Shown piece after piece: positions 21,421 through 31,522 of a stretch of 64,000 nucleotides of DNA. Below the pieces are notes generated by a model, which searched no databases, was not told where the DNA came from, and saw only the letters and a list, made by a program, of their open reading frames with translations. The DNA is taken from positions 7,390,398 to 7,454,397 of the forward strand of contig OW051469.1 of assembly GCA_932521025.1 (NCBI GenBank), read 5' to 3'. Made by a program: the position numbers and the translations under genes. Position 1 is the first letter of the stretch, and the number at the start of each line of letters is the position of its first letter. Source of the stretch: Oscheius onirici (lineage: Eukaryota > Nematoda > Chromadorea > Rhabditida > Rhabditidae).

Positions 21421-23155
21421 GTTTCTTTCAATTGCTCTTCGAACTGAACCCACGAGAAAGACCTATGTTCCCGAGGGAACCGCTACAAAACTAACGGCCC
21501 GATTCATCATGAAATTTGATGTGTGTGGAGGATGTGTTTTGCTGTTCCTTCTATTTACGAATTCGGGATTCTATTCAAGGCGAATATGATTAATACCTCT
21601 GGGAGGGATGAGGCTAAAGAATCAGACATCAAGGTGAGGAATTCGTATAAGATGAGACAAAGGAGTTCCAGAACCGCTTGTTCTTGTTTGGAAACGGAGT
21701 CTTTCTGTCTTTCGCATTCTCGGATTCGATCAGTTTCTCAATCTCTTAGTCTTTTAGTCCTCAGTCTGTCAGTTTCTCAGTCCCCTTCAGAACCCATAAA
21801 CATAGTTCTTACCTCCGTAGCCATGAACGACCACTGTTCCCTCCTCAATCACGTCTTCCTGTTTCGTGTCAAGCAGTCCAACTTTTCTCTCATCAGAGTA
21901 CATTCCGGCCCCTTGTTTTTTAGTCAGTCTGTTCTGCTACAAACGAAATGAGCGTCAGACACGACCTCTCCAAACCCATAAGGAAATCTTCACCTCTGCT
22001 TCCTAATCGTCGATCCTGTCTCTCGTTCTTTTTTCAGCTAGCCATCTTCTTCCCTAATTAAATCTTCCTATGACCTCGAGCCCGTGCCCCCGTAGTCCTT
22101 CATCCTAAATTTGGCGACTAATTTTATATTCTTGCGTTTCAGCTGATATGTATAGACACACGTCTGGTAAAATGTGATCTAATTCTGACAGACCTTCCGA
22201 TCTCAAATATCAGGCACTTGGATATGTCTCAAGGAGTCGGACCTCATTTGAGGCGGGAGAGGTCTCCCACCACCTTTTCGTTCTTCTTTTTTTCATCCAA
22301 AATCTTTTACTCGCTTCAAAGCCTCGCCTTCCGACTTCGCACCGTTTTTAGAGATTTTCGTTGAGACGAAAAACCTGGTAACAACACGAACAATGAATTC
22401 TCAGATTTGGTTAAAGGACTGTGAGACTCGCAGGTCTCGAAGCGATCTTGCCTTCTTCCGAAATATAAGCATTTCTTTGAAGGACTGTTAGCACAGAGAG
22501 TCTTTGTCTATTTCAGCGACGTGCTCACAAGTTTCCTCAAAATGAAACCTCCACTTCCTTCTCAAATAACGCGGTCTTCGAACAAATATAATATTCACGG
22601 CGGCTCTAGTTAGATTTCTTTCTTTTGATTTCCAGGTGGCTCTGACCGTAGTCACATCTGGTCTCTCCTAATAGACCATTCGTTATTTTCCCAGGCCCTT
22701 CCTCTACATGATTCAGTTCTTCTCGCGGACTGGGAGGACAAACTTCAGTGTTCAAACGAATCTTCTTGTTTTTAGAATGGCTAGTCCAATTAGAGGCTGA
22801 TTTCTGTCCCGTCTTGGGAATCCCCAGTTTTTGGCCCCAAAGTCATTGGTGCCTAGGTCCCCTTTGATTGTCTGAGTGCTTCCCGGAGTCTCCGCCGGTT
22901 GCTTATCCTTTTCAATGCCCCAATTTGTGGCTCAGATTCTCTCCGTCCCGTGGTTATCCGGAGAGAGAGAGTTCGTTCATTTCCTGCCCACACGCAAAGA
23001 GTTCTCTCACACTCACCCTTTTGGAAAAACCAGCCTGATCATTCAAGCCTGTCACGTATTCTGCCTAAGAGGCACGTTTTCGTTTGTTTTTGGCATCAAC
23101 CCTCACTCTTAATTGTTTCTCTCATCTCATTCTGAGACTCTTCCTTCTTTCCAGA

Positions 23156-24060
23156 ATGATGGGACTCCTTTCGACAATTCGCGGAAAGAGAGACGGTCCC
23201 GTTATTGGATCTACGGATGTGATTCCGATCGCTGCCAAGAGCAAGAAAATCGTCATCCAGGAATGGCCGAGGTAAGTTGTTTCTGTTCGGAAATGAGACT
23301 GATTCAATTGGTTGCAGTCTGTCAATTTGAAAATAGAGAAACAGAGGCTGAACGATAGAAAACCAGCTACTCAGAATAACAGAGAAACGATCAAACTTTC
23401 AGACTTCTTCAGCAGAAGCCAGACCTCTTCAAGACTGTCTGGATGCGTTCTTCCAGTCGCAGCACTTCCATCAAGGTACGAATCCCATCGAAATCACCAA
23501 ACCCATACTCTTTAGAAAGCTTTCGGCATCTCTGAGACAGCTCCTCCGGAAAGCAGTCCAACCTTCATGGCTCTTCACAAAACCATCGAAGCCTTTTTCT
23601 ACAACCTCGTGGTAAAGAGCGAACTGGATGACGAGACAGTTCGCACAAAATGCGAGCAGCTTGGTAGGAGACATGTTGACTTCATCGCCAGGGGCTTTCA
23701 TTCCAACTACTGGGACATCTTTTTGGTCTGTATGGCTGAAGTCATCAACGAGACTCTGAACAGCTACATAACTGAGGAGAACAGACGGGCTGAGATGCTC
23801 ATTGCTTGGCAAAGGTACTCTTTTCTTCGTCATTTTACGGACTCAAGGACGTTTGAGTTCTGGAAGGTTGTAGAAGAGATGAAAAGCTACAACTTTTCAG
23901 AACAAAGCGAAGTTTGAAAAGGTTTCCTTCAGCTTCAAAAATGCGTTCAAAGTATGAAGTATTTAGAGTAATCAACAACATTGTCCATCACATGCGAAAC
24001 GGCTACAATGATCGTCGAAAAGAACAGCTCCAGATGAGGAATGGTACAAATACTCCCTAA
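23156..24060 (+). CDS. Nematode globin, 215 residues
   Basis: Four exons (23156-23271, 23403-23475, 23516-23814, 23901-24060) join in consistent phases to 648 bases. An N-terminal extension rich in lysine and arginine precedes the fold. The globin signature is seen in LFKTVWMRS, the E-helix region PTFMALHKTIEAFFYNLV with a histidine at the likely distal position, and CEQLGRRHVDFIARGF with the likely proximal F8 histidine. Then come YWDIFLVCMAEVINETL and an AW (IAWQR) near the end of the fold. The basic C-terminal tail (MRSKYEVFRVINNIVHH) is unusual for a plain oxygen carrier. It fits the many divergent worm globins thought to sense or handle oxygen or redox signals. The first ATG lies one base after TTTCCAG, so trans-splicing is likely. 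Confidence 0.85.
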
Positions 24061-24075
24061 AAATTTGCTTTGTAA

Positions 24076-24081
24076 AATAAA
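24076..24081 (+). terminator. Polyadenylation signal of the globin gene
   Basis: AATAAA only 16 bp after the TAA stop, giving a very short 3' UTR. Confidence 0.7.
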
Positions 24082-24166
24082 AAAACGTCCTCAGTTGGTG
24101 TTGCATGGAAGATTCGTAATCATTTTGACTCAGAAATCTCGGTAGGTTGTCATCAGCGGACACTTG

Positions 24167-24235
24167 GGGGTCGAACCTGGCTCGTGTGCGCCGTTTGCAA
24201 CAATCACAACCAGTCGGCCATTCGAGCAACATCGG
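24167..24235 (-). repeat. Degenerate tRNA-like Pol III element
   Basis: On the minus strand, box A is TGGCCGACTGG (complement at 24210-24220) and box B is GGTTCGACCCC (complement at 24167-24177). Only the first two pairs of the T-stem form. It is similar in build to the elements at 267-350 and 21266-21340. Confidence 0.5.
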
Positions 24236-24239
24236 CATG

Positions 24240-25799
24240 CGAAAGGGAGTGAACTAAAGGGGGAAATTCTGAAGGATATTTGAATCTTTCGATTTCAAAA
24301 GAACCTTTTGCATGTTTCTTTGCGTTCCGCTGAAACTTCCAGTTTCTGATGTCTGACCACCTTCACGCCATGAATTCTTGATTTCTTTCCACTCCTTCTT
24401 ACCCGCGATTGACGCAATTTGAATCCGTTTAAGACTGAGAAAAGCTGCTTTTCTTCGAGATTAAGTTCAAAATATGATTGCTCCCTCCTTCTTCTTCCGA
24501 TCCTTTGTCATTCGCATTCATGTCAACATGTTTCCCCTTCTTGTCACAAAGCCCTAATTGGGCGGGCTTTTATCCGCACATCCGAAGTCAAACAACAGCT
24601 TAAGTCGGAAAAATGCTCACTGTCCTCTTTCGTAAAGCTCAGTGTAAATAAAAGGACTACATCGTTGCAGCCATTGCAAGAGTCAAGTCGTGGGAATCTT
24701 GTTCCAATTTAAGATTCTAGTTGTTCAGTCAGTCATTCTCTCCGTCCTTCTTAACCCCTCCATCCAAAAGCTCTCATCCACCCGCACATGTTTTCTACTT
24801 CTAATGCCATCCCATATTTACATGTTATTGGCTCGAGAGGCCACCAAATCTCCTCTGATAAACAAGCAATAACTAGAAGGTCCTGTGTTGTGTCAATAAG
24901 TCTTCAGGGAGCCGATTAGTCATCCATCTTGCGTGCGGCCCGTGTGTTGAATGTTTTATGCGCAGCTTCCTTTTTTCGGCTCTTTTCCTCCATGATTTCA
25001 ATCACTTGTCCCAAATGACTCCGGAATGAGCGGATGTGGCGATAACTCAATCCGGAAGATGAGGTTAGCTCGAGCTACGCACACAGCAGCCTAGCTTCTT
25101 TTCAAGAACTCATGCTACGTTCATTCTAATTTTTCTTCATACTTGAATATCCACGAAAACTACTGTTCGGTGTGGGCGCCGTAGACGCCAATTTTCTCAT
25201 AACGAAAAAGCGACGAAAGCCGTCCTAGACGACTAGCACTCTTCTATTTTTCAAAGCTCTTCTATAAAACTAAACTTTGAAAATTCATCGTCTATTTCTA
25301 AACTCTAAATTTCAAAGCTTTTTGCGGCAAAGACGGTAGATCACTCTTCTCTAGAAGGAACCCTTTGTCAACTTGAAAGACACAAGCCTGACACCTTTAC
25401 AATGTTTATTTGCCACTTATGATGAACAACTCTAAAGATTGTTAATCGAACGAGACAATTTCTGTATACATACTTATCAGCAAGCAGTTTGTAGCTGTAG
25501 AAACTGAAACAGACAAGAAGATACGACAAGTTAACATTAAAAGTTTAGAGTTACGCTTCCATTTATATATTTGTTCTCACAAATGAGTAGAACCATGTTA
25601 GAAACTACGTCTTAACCCTATTGTAACTTTTAGGGATGACTGTGGTAGATTTTCGAACTCCAAGAATGTTAAAACTTTGCTCATTCGAAAAGTTTCCTCT
25701 TTTTTTTCATTCCTCTCCGCAACACCCACACTCCGATCCAGATGTTTCCATTCTTCTGCTCTGTTACATACTTGGTTTTTCAGTTTCCAAGCAACCACA
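24240..25799. other. Intergenic stretch, no gene seen
   Basis: AT-rich DNA with isolated open frames that lack splice support. The last 80 bases contain TTTTTCAG just before the next gene's start. Confidence 0.4.
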
Positions 25800-27525
25800 A
25801 TGACAGACGTTGTCGAACCGCTGGCTAACGGCGGACACAAAAAGGAGCTGCAGAAGCAGATAAGCACAACGAGTCGACGACTCGGCAGCATTGGGAAGCA
25901 GTATACACACGGTGGGTACTTGAGTTGATTGATAGAGGGATGAAGCCGTTCAATAACTCTCGAGTCGGGCCGCCATGACAATCAACCAACCCGCAATGCC
26001 GAAGAGTATGTGTTTTTTTCTTTTCCTTTTAAAAGATTATTGTTGAGCAAAAAATAAGTTTGGTTCTAGGAATATTAGTTTGTTTCCCAGGCAACTTTCA
26101 TAGATTGAAACATACATATGCAGAATGTTGGAGGCGTCCGTCTACGACACCTGTTAAGAGTTAGCCATACCTTTACAAAATACAAGTAAACCTTTTGTCC
26201 CATCTAGGGATAAATATTGACAGGTTTTGCAAAGATTGAATCTCGAAGACTAGTTATGACAAGTGAATTTCAAGGAAAACTTAAAGAAGAACAGTCTAAG
26301 TTGATCAACGCAGTTGTAGTAGTTCCAAATAAACATTAATGACTAGTATTTGTACAAGTTACAACTGAATATATGTTTTACGACTTTACAGAGTATAGGT
26401 TGCTTGAACAGTACGTTTCGAAACATTGTTTGGAAGGTTCATCTGACCGAAACATGTTTGGAAAGAGAGTTTCAAAAGAATGTTTGTAGAAATCAGAGAA
26501 TGAGAAGCCATCCAAACCCAACCGTCTAACAATAAAATGCTTGAAACGAACATGATGGGGAAGGAAGAACCTTTGTCTATTTGCACCTTTCCGTCACGTC
26601 AACCTGACTTGACAGGCGGAAAAAGGACGTGTGTTGCTCTCGGCGTCCCGCCCCATACTTTTCTCTAATTTTACACACTCGGCGCTTGACCAAATGGCCA
26701 AAAGTGGTATCTTTTTATAGTTTACCTTTTTAAATCCTAGACTTTCAGAAATTGTCATCGGAACCGACCAGGACCCTTTCAATCAACCGGAACTCGTACA
26801 CACGCTAAAGGTGAGATTGTGGGCAACAGCTGGAAAACAGCTCTCGTCTAATTGAATTTGGGCAAAGAAAATAGGAAAACAAACGTTAATTGGATCTATC
26901 GTAAAGAGTCTAATTTCTTTGTTTATCGTTTTCAAACGAGGGAGGAAAATTATTCCAAGTTGATAAGAATTTCAGAAACTTTCGATCTGTTACCATGGAT
27001 TTCGCCACCTTTTCGTTTGAAGTAACAAAGTCAAAACCAATTGGGCAGGTGGAATGAGTCAAGCATTAAACATGTACATATAAAAGTTGTAGCTTAATCA
27101 ATCCACATACTATCCGGGATACGAAAATTCAAGAAAATTGCTAAAATGAACAGTTTTGTGCAAAAATTCCAAGCAAATTTATAACAGTTTGAGTGTAGAA
27201 AACGTCATGATTTGGAAGGCGAAAAAAGTTGAGACAGAGAACCAGAAAAGATTTCTCTGTAGGATGATCTTCGCCTCTTCTCTGCATGTTTTCCAAAAAC
27301 CCTCCGTCCTATCTATCACTTGCAGGCTTGTATAATCTCAAAGAACAGCATGCGGTTTGTCTTCCGACTTAGCTACGACATCAAATGATCCCAATAAGAC
27401 AGTTTTTTCAGGGCAAGGAACTCTGTTTTTTCGTCATATTCTACGCCTTTGCCGTCTCCGCCATTGTTCTGATGTTCGAGCTCCTGAAGCCAGTTCTTTT
27501 TAATCCCAGCTATCCAGATAACTGA
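25800..27525 (+). CDS. Small single-pass membrane protein, 95 residues, unrecognised
   Basis: Exons 25800-25911, 26749-26810 and 27412-27525 have matching phases. The protein starts MTDVVEPLANGGHKKELQKQ and has a polar N-terminal half with EIVIGTDQDPFNQPELVHTL. One membrane segment follows (LCFFVIFYAFAVSAIVLMFE), then a short tail ending YPDN. There is no signal peptide, so the N-terminus is probably cytoplasmic. I do not recognise the family. An alternative first exon at 25975-26005 enters exon 2 in the same phase and would replace the first 37 residues. The gene converges on the minus-strand gene at 27617-28050. Confidence 0.7.
25975..26005 (+). other. Possible alternative first coding exon
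   Basis: ATG ACA ATC AAC encodes MTINQPAMPK and ends at the donor GTATGT in phase 1, the same phase as the main first exon. Spliced to 26749 it would give a shorter N-terminus on the same membrane protein. Nothing else supports it. Confidence 0.35.
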
Positions 27526-27602
27526 AGGATTGAAGCACATTTTCGGTCGGTTGTGTCTCCCGAACGGGTTCTCTCCAAAACATTTCACTCTACTCTCACC
27601 GC

Positions 27603-27618
27603 AATAAATTCATTTATT
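27603..27618. terminator. Palindromic shared polyadenylation signal of two convergent genes
   Basis: AATAAATTCATTTATT reads AATAAA at the start on both strands. The plus-strand copy (27603-27608) serves the gene ending at 27525. The minus-strand copy (27613-27618) overlaps the TAA stop of the gene ending at 27617. Cleavage downstream of either signal would make the two transcripts overlap. Confidence 0.7.
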
Positions 27619-28050
27619 ACGTATACTTTTCCAAGAAGTGGACAATCTTCTCGAAATTTTGTTCGCTGTCAATTTTGCGGACGAGACCGACAGCATCGCG
27701 TCGAGGGAGCTATAAATGGGGAGAGAGTAATCTAGGAAGGAGAAGGGACTCACCGCATAGGCAAAATTGTCGTCGTCGAAAAAGAGATCGTTTTTCGACT
27801 TGACACGCTCCAGAATCCGGGGCCAGATGGGTCTGGAAAGAGATCATTTTGGTTCAGTTCAGTTCAGACTCAGTTTCTCTCAAACAACTCACTCTCCAGC
27901 CACATATCCAATCGGTCGAATCAATCGTGGTACCCTCGAGTCAAAAGTGTTTGCCGTTTCCTGCTTGCTCTCCAAATGCTCCATCAGTTCTTCACGGGTC
28001 AGAGCAGAAATCGAAGTAACGAACAAAAATAGTAAAAGTCGAAGAATCAT
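27617..28050 (-). CDS. Small secreted protein, about 109 residues, unrecognised
   Basis: Three exons. The first encodes a clean signal peptide (MILRLLLFLFVTSISA), then LTREELMEHLESKQETANTF and RLIRPIGYVAGE. The second gives PIWPRILERVKSKNDLFFDD, the third LPRRDAVGLVRKIDSEQNFE to TAA. The mature part is about 90 residues, charged, without cysteines. CTTTCAG lies eight bases before the ATG, so it is probably trans-spliced. It could be a small secreted effector or structural peptide; dibasic sites (RR) exist but no repeated neuropeptide pattern. Confidence 0.7.
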
Positions 28051-28145
28051 CTCGAAAACTGAAAGGAGAAGTGATGAACTGCCGCCGGGGTCAAACTTGC
28101 TTTGATCCGGATTGTCGTTGACCCCCAAGGGACACAGGTGATATC
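28051..28145. promoter_or_regulatory. 95-bp head-to-head intergenic region
   Basis: The start codons of two divergent secreted-protein genes are only 95 bp apart, so any promoter elements must be shared or overlap. No TATA box was recognised. The minus-strand side contains the trans-splice-like CTTTCAG. Confidence 0.5.
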
Positions 28146-29021
28146 ATGTTGTTCCTGCTGCTGGCCTTCTTAAATTTCAGAGATGTTTTTTCACGAGGTT
28201 TGTTCATTTTCCGTGTATAAACTAATCTTTAGCTCCGTTCCTACGTGATCGACCTCGAGGACTCGGACTTCTACAGCTCCCTACTGGAATGACCGATGAA
28301 CGTTCAGGACCTTTCTTTCCAAATTTGTACATTGCTGGAGACAAGGCAAGTATCTGAACATTCAGAAAGAACACAGCTTTCAGGCCGGACAAAAACCAAT
28401 GACAGTACCAGACGTTCATCTGCCCGGACAGGAAGCCGTCTTCAGTGGTCGATCAGCTTTCAATCCCTTTACTCAAGCCGTGGCTGCCGTCTACAATGAA
28501 GATTTGGTCGATTCTTGGGGCACGGGATTCGCTGTGAATGTGAGTAGAAAGCACAGATACTCAGTAACATATATCTTTAGGGAGTGAATAACTACAATCT
28601 TCCTGTCAGACGAAACTTTGACCAGTTCGCCGACGCTCCCCTGGACAGAAACGACGGAATGTATCAGCCCTTCCTGACTGCTTTCTCAGCCGGAGCCGAA
28701 TACGATTACTCAAAGATTCGAGAAGTTTCCGGACATTTGGATCTTCCAATTCCTGGCGTGAACGAACTTTTTGACTTCGATGGACGGATCATGTTGAAAG
28801 GAGGAGGAAATGGAATTCTGAACAGTGCCATGGAGTTCCCCCTGACTCTTTCCGATCCGAACGAGAGAGCTCCCTACACCTTCAAGTACTTGAACTTCAT
28901 GGCTGATCGTCACATGCAGTACGGTCATGTTGTTCCGAATGTCAACTTGTTCCTGGTCGGTAAGGACAAGATTATGGACCGGCTCACTCAGAACAGACTC
29001 AATCCTACCATGATTGGATGA
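28146..29021 (+). CDS. Secreted protein, about 255 residues, unrecognised
   Basis: Four exons. The start MLFLLLAFLNFRDVFSR is a signal peptide. The mature protein has no cysteine and is rich in Phe, Asn, Pro and Asp: TGMTDERSGPFFPNLYIAGD, LPGQEAVFSGRSAFNPFTQA, WGTGFAVNGVNNYNLPVRRN and MLKGGGNGILNSAMEFPLTL. The intron at 28346-28383 begins with GC (ACAAG/GCAAGT), a GC-AG intron. It ends at TGA 29019-29021 with AATAAA soon after. I do not recognise the family. Secretion and low complexity suggest an extracellular structural or egg or cuticle product, but that is a guess. Confidence 0.75.
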
Positions 29022-29030
29022 TCTCACCCT

Positions 29031-29045
29031 AATAAATGTAATAAA
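29031..29045 (+). terminator. Two overlapping-range polyadenylation signals
   Basis: AATAAA at 29031-29036 and again at 29040-29045, 10-24 bp after the stop of the 28.1-29.0 kb gene. Confidence 0.7.
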
Positions 29046-29123
29046 AGACGGTTGTCGTAAAAAAATTCATTTAAAAACAAAATGTTATCTCAAATGTACA
29101 AACAGCGAGGGGACACTCACCGC

Positions 29124-30434
29124 TCACTTGCGACAACAGCCAGAGCTGCACTGCTGGTACTGTTGGGGGCATCCGCAAGCTGAGCTGCTGGTCGACGGCT
29201 GACAAGCAACGGTAGCTGGCTGGCAACTTGCCTGACAGGACTGCTGACAAGCTGGCTGACATTGCTGCTGAGGCTGGCTCTGGACACACTGCTGCTGGCA
29301 AGTCTGTTCGCATTGGGGTTGGCACTGAGGAGACTGAGCAGAAACGGGGACCTGGATGGTCAGTTGAATGGTCTGAGTCTGCTGTTGAGGCTGTTGCTGC
29401 TGGACACAGCTGGGCTGACAGGCAGGCTGGCACGAGAGTTGGCAAGAAGACTGAGGCTGCTGCTGACAGACGGACTGACACTGAGAGTTACTAAAAATTG
29501 GTTTTTTGACCATATGAGACAGAAACTAACCATTGTTGGTCACACTGGGGGAAGTTCTGAGCCTGGCACTCCTGGTTGCAAGTCTGCTGACACTCGTTGC
29601 ACTGATTCTGGTTCTGGAACTGAGGCTGGTAGGTCACTGGCTGCATGGTAGTCGGGTTGTACTGCTGGTTCTGACAGACGGACTGACAGGACTGGCTACA
29701 GCTTTGCTGACACTGCTGCTGAGGCTGATTGGCCTGCTGGCACTCGTTCATGCATCCGTTGGTACACTGGCTGCACTGGTTTTGATCTTGCTGGTACGGG
29801 TTGTACATTCCCTGGGTCGAGGACATCATCGGAGCCATGGTCGAAGAGTACTGGGGAAGGTAGCCGGGAGTGTTGTACATTTGCTGCTGCTGTTGCTGCT
29901 GAGCGTACTGGTCGTTGCCCATACAGTTGTTGGCACAAGTTTGCTGACACTGGGGCTGTTGAGCCTGAGGACAGGCCTGGGTACACTGCTGCATGCATTG
30001 AGGTTGCTGTTGCTGGACAGGCTGCTGCTGGAAGTTCTGGCAGGTGTTTTGGCAAGTATTCTGGCAAGTAGACTGGCACTGAAATTGCCTCTTAATAGAG
30101 AATTAAAAAGAGTTCAAACCTGAGCCTGAGGCTGCTGCTGAGCGGTACAGGACGACACACAAGAGGACTGGCAAGCTGGCTGGCACTGGGTCTGTTGAGG
30201 CTGGGCACATCCGCAGGATGAGGCCTGAGGAGCCTGTTGGCATTGACAGTTTTGTTGCAGACTCTGGCTGGCAGCGGGAGAGCACGAGCAGCTTGGCTGA
30301 GAAGCCTGAGCACAGCCACAGGCTTGGCGACGAGCACGGAGCTAAAAATTGGACTTGTAAGTAAGGAAAAAAGTAAGTAGTACCGGCTCAGCACAGGCTA
30401 GAGCAAGTAGACAGAAGAAGATAGCAGTCCTCAT
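29124..30434 (-). CDS. Gln/Cys-rich secreted protein with Cx3C repeats (ABU/PQN-like)
   Basis: The signal peptide MRTAIFFCLLALACAEP fills the first exon. The next exon opens LRARRQACGCAQASQPSCSC. The rest is built from Cx3C spacings in a glutamine-rich background: CQSTCQNTCQNTCQ, CMQQCTQACPQ, CQPQCEQTCQQQC and CQPACQQSCQASC. It includes runs of seven glutamines and ends CSSGCCRK at TGA 29124-29126. Four of its introns can be placed with consistent phases. This resembles the worm abu/pqn group of Q-rich, Cys-spaced secreted proteins linked to the pharyngeal cuticle. That parallel is from composition and spacing, not alignment. It shares start architecture and repeat type with the much larger gene at 57.8-62.9 kb. 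Confidence 0.85.
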
Positions 30435-30466
30435 GGTGTGGTGCCTCTCCTGGACGCCTGGAGCCG

Positions 30467-30475
30467 CTTAAATAT
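30467..30475 (-). promoter_or_regulatory. TATA-like box of the Gln/Cys-rich gene
   Basis: ATATTTAAG on the minus strand lies 33-41 bp before the ATG at 30434. The same very short spacing is seen in the 17.6-18.8 kb gene. Confidence 0.5.
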
Positions 30476-31522
30476 CGTGCCCTCTGCGTGCTGGTTTCCA
30501 GTTTCCGCCTGTGTGGAGATAACCGCTTCCTGAAGCTGATTGTTTGCTGCCGACGGCTGTTTGCCATCGTGCGTGAGCAGGTGCGTGAACTTGCCTTTGG
30601 CACCTCGAGAACAACACGCGCCAAGTAGAGCACTTTGGTTTTTCGGAGCGCTTTCAGAGGATGGAGACGGAGGTAGCCTACCTTTTACAGATGTTTCAAT
30701 AGAGAACCATGCAGAACGTTCGATGACAGGGAAATCCGTAATTTTGAGGCAAAGAAGCAGCTCGTTTTCTCTCCATTTGGTTACGTATGATTAATTGCTT
30801 GGTCTGTTAGAAAAGTTTCCAATAGATGTGCTCTAATTGGCCTAACCAAGCGAAACAGGCATTGCCAAGTCGTCTCGTCGAGCACTGAGTTTTAGAAAAT
30901 TTCATTGAACACTTTCTTTCCTTCCTTTTCCTCTCTTTTCAGTAGGAGATCCACAATATTTAACTTATGTCGTCGTATGTTTTTAGACCAAGGCAAGACA
31001 ACACAAAAAAGATTAGACGTCTTCAAAAGTAATGTAAGATTTTTCAAGCCAAATCAGTTTGTTCTTCCATCCGATAGTCTTGACTTCAAGGAAATTCCGC
31101 AACTTTCCCAGCATAAAAACCAATCTGCTAGACTTTGCACACCGCTTTTTCTTGCTCTCTCTCGTCTGTTTGACCAGTGCCCACGGCACAGCTGATCACT
31201 TTCTAAATCCGTTTATTTCGAAGATTACGTGAATGAAAGTCCTTTCTGATAGGAAATTTTCGTAACTTTGTGTGACAGACCGGGTCCAATAGTTTATCAC
31301 AGGGGGCCCGGAAATCGACTCATCAATTCGTTTACCCCGAGTCAATATAGGTGAGACACGCGAATACTGTTGACCTGTGAGGAGAACCGGACAAGTTAGA
31401 GCAGCAGACAGGCTGCAAGTTGGAAGATCGCCAACAAATATCAAGTATGTCTCATTTTCTCTGTCCCTCAAAGTAAAACCAAGCACAACATTCATTATAC
31501 CAGCTAATTATGCCATACTTTC
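30476..31522. other. Intergenic stretch, no gene seen
   Basis: It is the upstream flank of the Gln/Cys-rich gene and downstream flank of the next minus-strand gene. Isolated open frames at 30905 and 31196 have no splice context. Confidence 0.4.

Larger units (their letters stand above)
18870..23155. other. 4.3 kb without a recognised gene
   Basis: I found no chain of exons joined by consistent phases. It holds a tRNA-like element (21266-21340) and a 15-bp tandem duplication (21391-21420). Pyrimidine-rich runs occur near 20570-20590, 21700-21790 and in the upstream flank of the globin gene. The open frames at 20597 and 21523 are isolated. The region may contain control sequence for the globin gene. 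Confidence 0.4.

Noticed and set aside
29262-30123. Long Leu-rich open frames on the plus strand
   Set aside because: They are the complement of the Gln/Cys-rich minus-strand gene; CAG/CTG-rich DNA reads as poly-Leu on the other strand.
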